A stretch of DNA of 64,000 nucleotides. Origin: Diploptera punctata. Lineage: Eukaryota > Arthropoda > Insecta > Blattodea > Blaberidae. The notes beneath the pieces were generated by a model that was not told the DNA's origin, did no database searches, and saw only the letters and a list, made by a program, of their open reading frames with translations. The DNA is taken from the NCBI GenBank assembly GCA_030220185.1, contig JASPKZ010007543.1, positions 107,001-171,000 on the forward strand, written 5' to 3'. Positions within the stretch are counted from its first letter, which is position 1. Every line of letters starts with the position of its first letter. Below are positions 58,202 to 64,000 of this stretch, in pieces. Position numbers and translations under genes: made by a program.

Positions 58202-58790
58202 TTCTTCTTCTTCTTCTTCCTTTCCAGGATTAGGTCAATGCGACCTGTTCCGGTCTCAAGAATATCGTTTTCTTGGCCGTCCCAAAGATTTCTTCCATGT
58301 GGTTTGTAGGTGTTGATCTTTTTGTGTAATCTTGTATTGTCCCTTCTGTCTAAATGTTCTTTCCATTGCCATTTATGTTCTTCTAGTTTATCGACTATTG
58401 AAAATATCTCAAGTTCATTTCTTATTGATTCCTTGTGTAATCTATCCATGCGTGTACATCCTTTTACGGATCTCAAAAAATTCATTTCAGCGTCTTGAAT
58501 GTGTGAGATATATTTTTTTTGTCAGTACCCAAGATTCAGATCCATATAAAAGAACAGGAACAGCCCTAATTTTATAAAACCTGAGCTGAGTTTCTCTTCG
58601 AGTCTTTCGGAGGGTTCTTCTTATGGTGCTACACATAATTTGAAATCGGTTTAATTTATTATGTATATCCTGTTCGTAGCTGTATGTTATATTTGAAACA
58701 CGATCGGTAAAGTGTGCTACCTGTTCTGTTATTTCATTATTGATTACTATTTCTAAAACTCAATTCTTTTAATTACATGTTCCCAAATTC
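58202..58790 (-). pseudogene. LINE family B reverse transcriptase C-terminal relic
   Basis: The minus strand: YSYEQDIHNKLNRFQIMCST, IRRTLRKTRRETQLRFYKIR, VPVLLYGSESWVLTKKI-like wording around a frameshift, MNFLRSVKGCTRMDRLHKES and KWQWKEHLDRRDNTRLHKKI. It then has a tail decoding to the ETGTGRIDLIL segment and a (GAA)n run (TTCTTCTTCTTCTTCC on plus). Confidence 0.75.
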
Positions 58791-59082
58791 ATATATTTTT
58801 CTTTGCACTTTATATTTGATATAAAGGTCTTCTGTCTCCTAGCAACAAACAACACTATGGCAAATAGACTGTGAATGGATAAATCGATACATTAGCTAAT
58901 GTAAATGAATATAACAATAAAATAATATGTAATAAATAATTATATTAAGCATAAGTGGGTGGAAAAGATATTTGAAATTTGGGAGATGAGGACAATTGAC
59001 CCGTTACGATTCCCATATTTGTCTCTTTCAAATTTCTGGCCAAAATCAACATGGAACGTATTTAAAAATGTATGAAATACAT
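58791..59082. other. Unassigned stretch
   Basis: No gene or repeat recognised. Confidence 0.4.
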
Positions 59083-59757
59083 GATATAATGGAAATGAAC
59101 AGCTAATGACAAATGAAGGAAATTTTGAGGAAGTGGCTGAATTCAAACACCTGGGAACAATATACACAAATAGGAATGAGATGCACAAAGAAATTAACAT
59201 AGGCTCAATTCTGGAAATGCCTGCTATTATGCATTGCAGAGACTCTTGATGTCCCAACTCCTTTCAAAAACGTTAAACTGAAAATATATAAAACTATTAT
59301 TCTACCAGTTATATTATGTGGATGCGAAACATGGACTCTTACATTAAGGGAGGAAAGGAGATTACGAGTATATGAGAATAAAGTACTTAGGAAAATTTTT
59401 GGACCAAAGAGAGATGAACAGACAGGTGAACGGAGAAGACTATATAACAATGAACTACGTGGTCGTTATAGCAAGCCAGATATAATAAGTACAGTTAAGT
59501 CTCGTAGACTACGATGGGCAGGTCATTTGGCACGTATGGGGAATGAAAGAATTGCATGGAAGCTTCTTGTAGGAAAGCCAGAGGGAAAACGCTCAGTTGG
59601 TAGACCAAGAGTAAGGTCGAGAATAACATTAACTATGGTTTGAAGAAAGTAGATTAACAGGGGATGATTGGAAAACATTAATTCATGATAGGAATGTATG
59701 GAGGGCTTATGTCTGCGCTGCCATGAACCTACGGGTTCGATAGTGTCAGTGAATTAG
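59083..59757 (+). pseudogene. RTE-type LINE, 5'-truncated copy
   Basis: Starts at YNGNGQLMTNEGNFEE of the RTE ORF and ends CTACGGGTTCGATAGTGTCAGTGAATTAG. Frameshifts by small deletions occur near 59200 and 59620, and a stop appears in the YGLKKVD region. The tail is reduced. Intermediate in age among the RTE copies. Confidence 0.9.
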
Positions 59758-59914
59758 TTAGATATATTTAACTATTCAGATATGTCTAGAGGCCAAATAT
59801 TCTTGTACTCTGAACAATATCTACGCATTACATTTTCCTTTATTCTGCAATTTAATCATTTTCCCCCTCATCCACCATTCTACTGATGATAATACAATTT
59901 GGTAGCCGTATTTC

Positions 59915-60068
59915 TTAGAGAGTCAGTAACTGCAAAATAATGCCATGACCTATTCAGAAAGTTAAAAAAGGGGGAGCTTTTTTTTTAATATGATAAACTC
60001 GTTTGATAAATTCGAGGTGAAACACGACTGTGCTGTGATTGGTTGTAAATAAAAAATCATTGAAACGT
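59915..60068 (+). repeat. R640 fragment
   Basis: AGAGTCAGTAACTGCAAAAT, AGGTGAAACACGACTGT and TCATTGAAACGTG match the 3' third of R640. It is cut at 60068 by a LINE 3' end. Confidence 0.7.
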
Positions 60069-60315
60069 GTACGACGAATTCAAGAAGAAGGGTTACTCAG
60101 GAAAACATTGAAATGGCGTCCACCTGGAAGAAGAAGAAGGAAAGGAAGACCTCGAAACTCGTGGATGCAAGAAATAAGATCTGGAATGAGAAGAGGACTG
60201 GAAGCCATGGAATGGATTATTTGAGACGAGTTGAGAAGGACAATAAAACTTGAGGCACAGAAAGATGTGAAAACATTGGAAATCTGTATATAAATTATTA
60301 TTATTATTATTATTA
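60069..60315 (+). pseudogene. LINE family F 3' end
   Basis: The plus strand: VRRIQEEGLLRKTLKWRPPG, RRRRKGRPRNSWMQEIRSGM and RRGLEAMEWII-stop, then GAGAAGGACAATAAAACTTG and an ATT microsatellite tail. The frame is open over about 60 codons, 5'-truncated. Confidence 0.8.
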
Positions 60316-60821
60316 ATATAAAAATATAGAGGCAGAAGACAAATCTTGAAAACTGTCACTGTGAGTCACGTGATGCAGTGGGGATTACCTTCTATGTAGA
60401 TAGTTATTTGTGTGTTTACGTCACGAACCGTGGAATGAGTGCGGTAGAATTTAAAAATGATGTTTTATGTTTTTAATATTATAACGAGATGTTATTTAAT
60501 AACGGGGGACACATGTGAGGCTCATTGCATTGGATAATTATGCCATTAAAAATGTTTTATGACAAAACACTGATATTTATGGCTGCTTTCATAAACTAGA
60601 GTTCAAATTGACAGATGCCATTAGCAAGCTGCGTGAATATCCATACGGACTCGTTTTATTATATTGAACACCAGAACCCAGTCGTGCCAACTATCCATCG
60701 CAAAAATTATCAATAATTTCCCTCTCCCACCTCTCTTTCTCTAGGATACAATGATGACCTCTGAAACCGGAGTTCGCGCGTTTTAATCCCGACGGTTACA
60801 TTCTTAAAATGTGTCCACCAC
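60316..60821. other. Unassigned stretch
   Basis: No gene or repeat recognised. Confidence 0.4.
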
Positions 60822-61012
60822 AGCGCGCTGTAGTCTCGAGGTAGCGTGATGCCTTGTCACGCAGCGGCCCCGGGTTCAATCCCCGGTCGGAACAGTTTTT
60901 CTGGGTGAGATTTTTATCGGGGTTTTTCCTCACTTGTAAGACAAATGTCAGGAAAACTTTAAGGTCCAAACGGTCCCCGAAATCATGTGGCCATCGCAAT
61001 CATCATCCTTCT
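60822..61012 (+). mobile_element. tRNA-derived SINE-1, 3'-shortened copy
   Basis: The head CTGTAGTCTCGAGGTAGCGT and CCCGGGTTCAATCCCCGGTC, and the middle TTTTTCCTCACTTGTAAGAC with CCAAACGGTCCCCGAAATCA are good matches. The usual GTGTGGAAAGCAA tail is missing after CATCGCAATCATCATCC. Confidence 0.8.
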
Positions 61013-61190
61013 TCTTAGATTAAGCTTAGGATTAAGGACTCTCCTATCATCATCATCATCATCATCACCCAACATATCATCGGGGCAACATAACCCCGCC
61101 TTCCAGGCGCCCCAATCTCAGAAGTGGGTTACAAGTACGCCACGCCAGGAGAGAACACCTGGAATGTCAAAAGACAACCTGGGGCATTTG

Positions 61191-61193
<3 letters not shown>

Positions 61194-61234
<41 letters not shown>
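61194..61234. repeat. TA microsatellite
   Basis: About 20 TA units. Confidence 0.95.
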
Positions 61235-61239
<5 letters not shown>

Positions 61240-61245
61240 TCCATG

Positions 61246-61540
61246 GCTGTGATATCGAGGTAGCGTGCTGCCTTGTCACGCAGAGGGTACGAGTTCGATT
61301 CCCGGTCGGGACAGGCTCCTGGATGATGTTTTTTCGGTTTTTTTTCTCACGTGTAAGACAAATTTCAGAACGTTTAGACCCAACGGTCCCCGAAATAATC
61401 CGGTCATCATTATCATCCTTATCATTATCATCATCATACTTCACCCGTTTGAAAAGCAACGGGAAACTACCACACCTATAATTCCCTAGTAAAGCTGCAA
61501 AGTGTAGCATGAAATTGCTATGATTGCAGAGAAAGACCTG
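61246..61540 (+). mobile_element. tRNA-derived SINE-1, full copy
   Basis: Head TGTGATATCGAGGTAGCGTG and TACGAGTTCGATTCCCGGTC, body CTCACGTGTAAGACAAAT, CCCAACGGTCCCCGAAATAA, an ATCATTATCATCCTT run, and the tail CACACCTATAATTCCCTAGT through ATGATTGCAGAGAAAGA. Confidence 0.85.
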
Positions 61541-61652
61541 CTCTCGGGGAGAATTACTATGGATGGGGCACCCCAACCTCAGAAGTGGGTTACAAATACG
61601 CCATGCCAGGAGAGAACACCAGGAATGTCGAAAGACAACTTGGGGCACTTGC

Positions 61653-61778
61653 AAAAAAAAAATCTTAAAATGTAAAAATATTTTTTGTTATGACTTCTTG
61701 TCTCTTTCAACAAGGATAAGCTCTGTCTCGATTCCCTGTTTTACCTTTTCCCTCCCCTTCATCGTCGTTCATACAACG

Positions 61779-61809
<31 letters not shown>

Positions 61810-61855
61810 AATGGCTTAGCCCATTGTTCAGCCATAGTCTCTCCTTTATTAGTAG
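61653..61855. other. Unassigned stretch with CTAT run
   Basis: Contains (CTAT)n at about 61778-61808. No gene recognised. Confidence 0.5.
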
Positions 61856-62182
61856 TTACTAGATAAAATTAATTTTTTGTTATCTTATTTGTCCATAGAT
61901 GTCATGAATGACATGCCGACACAATGCGACATCTAACAGGCAACTAAGGTATTACTAGGACGTTGAGGTCGGTAATTTTTGCTTAGAGGGCTTATTGTTC
62001 AGGCTTAAGTATCTTTTACGAGCCTGAAAATCTTCAGACTTGGGACCCACGGCTTAAAGTCCCTCTCGTAGATCTTGTTCCTTGGATATTCCCGTTCTAA
62101 AAATACATCGATCCCAGCCGGGTTTGAACCCGCGACCCTTGGGACCAGAGGCATGGAGCAGAATCGGTAGTACACCACACTG
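61856..62182 (-). mobile_element. tRNA-derived SINE-3, copy 2
   Basis: Minus-strand copy matching 7566-7964: B box GCGGGTTCAAACCCGGCTGG, GACTTTAAGCCGTGG, AGGCTCGTAAAAGATACTT and CTAGTAATACCTTAGTTGCC. The A-box end is more decayed (GTACTACCGATTCTGC). Confidence 0.8.
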
Positions 62183-62526
62183 CAATAAAAATGAATAAAT
62201 GAGCAAAAGAACGAATGAGTGAAATACCCAAATAATGAGTGAATAAATGCATGGAAAAATAATTTTAAAACAATTACTGGGCAAGAATGAACGAATTGTT
62301 AAATGGAGGAATGGGTGAATGAAAAAATAAGTTAATTACTGAGTCAACGATCAAACGAGTGGTTGAATGAATGAGTGGAACTAATGAGTGAGTAAATGAA
62401 CTAACGAATGAGTAAACCAGTGAACGAACTGATAATTGAACGAAAAAATGAGTGGACACGTCAAATAATCGAGTGACTGAATGCATGTACGAATTAAGAG
62501 TTGAATGGACTGAATAAACATATGAA
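62183..62526. repeat. Degenerate GAAT/GAGT low-complexity repeat
   Basis: A long series of GAATGA, GAGTGA, AACGAA and ATGAAT words with no fixed period. The same style resumes at 63237-63375 and 63750-63890 on either side of other sequence. Confidence 0.75.
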
Positions 62527-62527
62527 C

Positions 62528-62587
<60 letters not shown>
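62527..62587. repeat. AAT microsatellite (LINE tail)
   Basis: About 20 AAT units joined to the 3' end of the CR1-group fragment. Confidence 0.95.
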
Positions 62588-62590
<3 letters not shown>

Positions 62591-62777
62591 TATTTATTCT
62601 GGCAGAGTTAAGGCCATAAGGCCCTCTCTTCCACTCAACCAGCACAAATACAAATAAATATTTGACAAATATAGATATACACTATACTAATTATAAACAG
62701 TTAAAGATACAATAAATGTAGCAATGTAAATGTCATGTACAAACAACATTTTATAGGGTAATAACAATAATGATACG

Positions 62778-62816
<39 letters not shown>

Positions 62817-63236
62817 TGATACATGATACGGGAAACACCAATTAATATATATACCTTACACTGGATAATAATGAAGTCGAGTTTAGAGCAAATATAAATT
62901 TAGATTTCTTTTAAAAGATGCCAATGTCCGGCAGCCTCTTATTTCTTGTGGTAGGTAATTCCAGTTGCGAGAAGTGAAGATGGTATATGACATGGAGTGA
63001 TGTGATGTCCTATGTTGCGGTATATTAAGTAAGAGACTATGTTGTGATCTTGTGTTAAATTATGGTTTGAGGATAGATACTGGAAACGGGATGATAAATA
63101 ATTGGGAATCGAGGTATGTAGGATCTTAAATAGGAGAATTAGACAGTGCGATTTTCTTCTCTCTTTTAGATGTAGCCATGACAATTCGTAGAATAATGGA
63201 GAAATGTGATCGTATTTTGGAACATACTAATGGCTA
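62588..63236 (-). pseudogene. CR1/L2-group LINE 3' end, diverged
   Basis: The 3' end carries CTGGTTGAGTGGAAGAGAGG…TTAACTCTGCCAGAATAAAT and an AAT tail. The minus-strand coding remnant at 63184-62939 reads MSWLHLKERRKSHCLILLFK, ILHTSIPNYLSSRFQYLSSN, then frame-shifted NYLPQEI. It parallels LSWLRLTDRRKLHSLSLLFK in the 777-codon ORF but is a different subfamily. A second AAT run lies inside the 3' UTR at 62780-62816. Confidence 0.8.
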
Positions 63237-63890
63237 TGAATAGATAAACATATTAGTGATTGAATAAATGAGAAAAAGAACGAATCAATGAGCGAATGAG
63301 TGAACATGTGGATGAATGAATGAATAAAGGTATAAAAATGTAGGAATAAGTGGATGGATGAATGAATTAATGAATATATGTTGATTCAAAATATAAACCG
63401 GACTACAAGAATCGAATTCCATTTTATTGGTAAAATATAGGCTTTCTGCCTATCCCAGTGCGGTAAATATCGGGCTGTGTGATATTCATTCTATGAAAAT
63501 ATAGCTATATATATACCAAAAATGCAAAAAAATATTCTCAAATAAAAACATTCTAATTAAATCTAAGTTAGAAAAAATAGAAGATAAAAAAATTTAACAT
63601 TATGTATCTATAAGTAGTTCAGACTTTAGCCACAAGAATGCGCTTGTGCTATCAAAAACTGTTATAGCGATAATTATTTGTTTCTGTTTTTCTCAGAACT
63701 TAGATTTTGACACTTAGTCCTGTTTTTATTTTCAGTATACATATGTATAGTGAGTGAATGTATAAACGAACTAATAAGTGAATGAATTAAAGATCTAATG
63801 AACTTATGAGTGAACGAACGAATGAACGGAATGATGAGTATTTGAACTAGTAATATAACGACTGAACGGATTAATAGATAAATGAGAGAA
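63237..63890. other. GAAT-type low-complexity DNA around an unassigned block
   Basis: 63237-63375 and 63750-63890 are GAATGA/AATGAA-rich. The block 63376-63749 holds nothing I can name. Confidence 0.5.
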
Positions 63891-63981
63891 TGAAAGATTG
63901 TGTAAAATCATTCACCATGTTTCGTACTCTTTGAGTAGATAATATTTTGTGAAATTTTAATTATACTGCTAAAACTAACTA

Positions 63982-64000
63982 CCCTCCATGGTATCTTTAC
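63982..64000 (+). mobile_element. Start of another RTE-type LINE, cut by the window edge
   Basis: The last 19 bases, CCCTCCATGGTATCTTTAC, are identical to the first 19 bases of the full-length RTE element read on its own strand (32309 downwards). Because most copies are 5'-truncated, a copy retaining the 5' end may be full length. Confidence 0.7.

Larger units (their letters stand above)
61109..61652 (+). repeat. ~85-bp direct repeats flanking a SINE-1
   Basis: 61109-61191 and 61567-61652 share AGAAGTGGGTTACAA.TACGC, CCAGGAGAGAACACC and AAAGACAAC.TGGGGCA. Between them lie a TA microsatellite and SINE-1. They are too long to be target duplications; they may be two copies of an unknown repeat. 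Confidence 0.6.

Overview
This window looks like repeat-packed, intergenic or intronic DNA from a large insect genome, most probably a cockroach. I recognise the C-terminal protein style of its commonest retrotransposon (ending MNLRVR) from Periplaneta americana predicted proteins; that species call is memory-based recognition, not a search. The sequence is AT-rich, full of AAT/ATT microsatellites, and has no bacterial-style operons. I found no complete host protein-coding gene. The only long open reading frames belong to mobile elements. Three short GC-richer patches (near 48.93, 51.5 and 52.9 kb) could be host exons, at low confidence.

Layout. 0-7 kb: copy 1 of a ~640-bp repeat (R640), several decayed LINE 3' ends, a Penelope-like foldback inserted in a SINE, and an internally deleted mariner (5665-6338). 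7-16 kb: truncated RTE-type LINE copies among AAT/ATT microsatellites, tRNA-derived SINEs, R640 copy 2 carrying two nested insertions, and three longer LINE reverse-transcriptase relics. 16-25 kb: a Penelope-like 3' end with a GIY-YIG endonuclease and a hammerhead-like motif, a chimeric non-autonomous LINE with a 12-bp target-site duplication, an inverted and tandem ~358-bp repeat around R640 copy 3, and a recent truncated RTE with a 17-bp duplication. 25-37 kb: a repeat family with a 406-bp tandem duplication, an apparently intact RTE element (28985-32311, 1012 codons, minus strand), and a ~2.9-kb satellite of 234-237-bp units that seems to have expanded from inside that family. 37-48 kb: a CR1/L2-group LINE with a 777-codon ORF inserted into an RTE relic, three copies of a foldback element carrying an intron-bearing tRNA-Tyr-like region, and nested SINE and LINE insertions. 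48-56 kb: an RTE copy inside a possible hAT relic, candidate exons, and a second satellite (about 121-130-bp units with CCGG-rich halves). 56-64 kb: further LINE relics, SINEs and degenerate GAAT-type low-complexity DNA. The last 19 bases match the 5' end of the RTE element on the plus strand, so another copy starts at the window edge.

How it works together: the intact RTE and CR1-like ORFs are possible autonomous machinery. The short copies, SINEs and chimeric half-LINEs look like their dead or parasitic products. Nesting gives relative ages: R640 and RTE relics are oldest, SINEs and CR1 copies inserted into them are younger, and copies with perfect target-site duplications are youngest.
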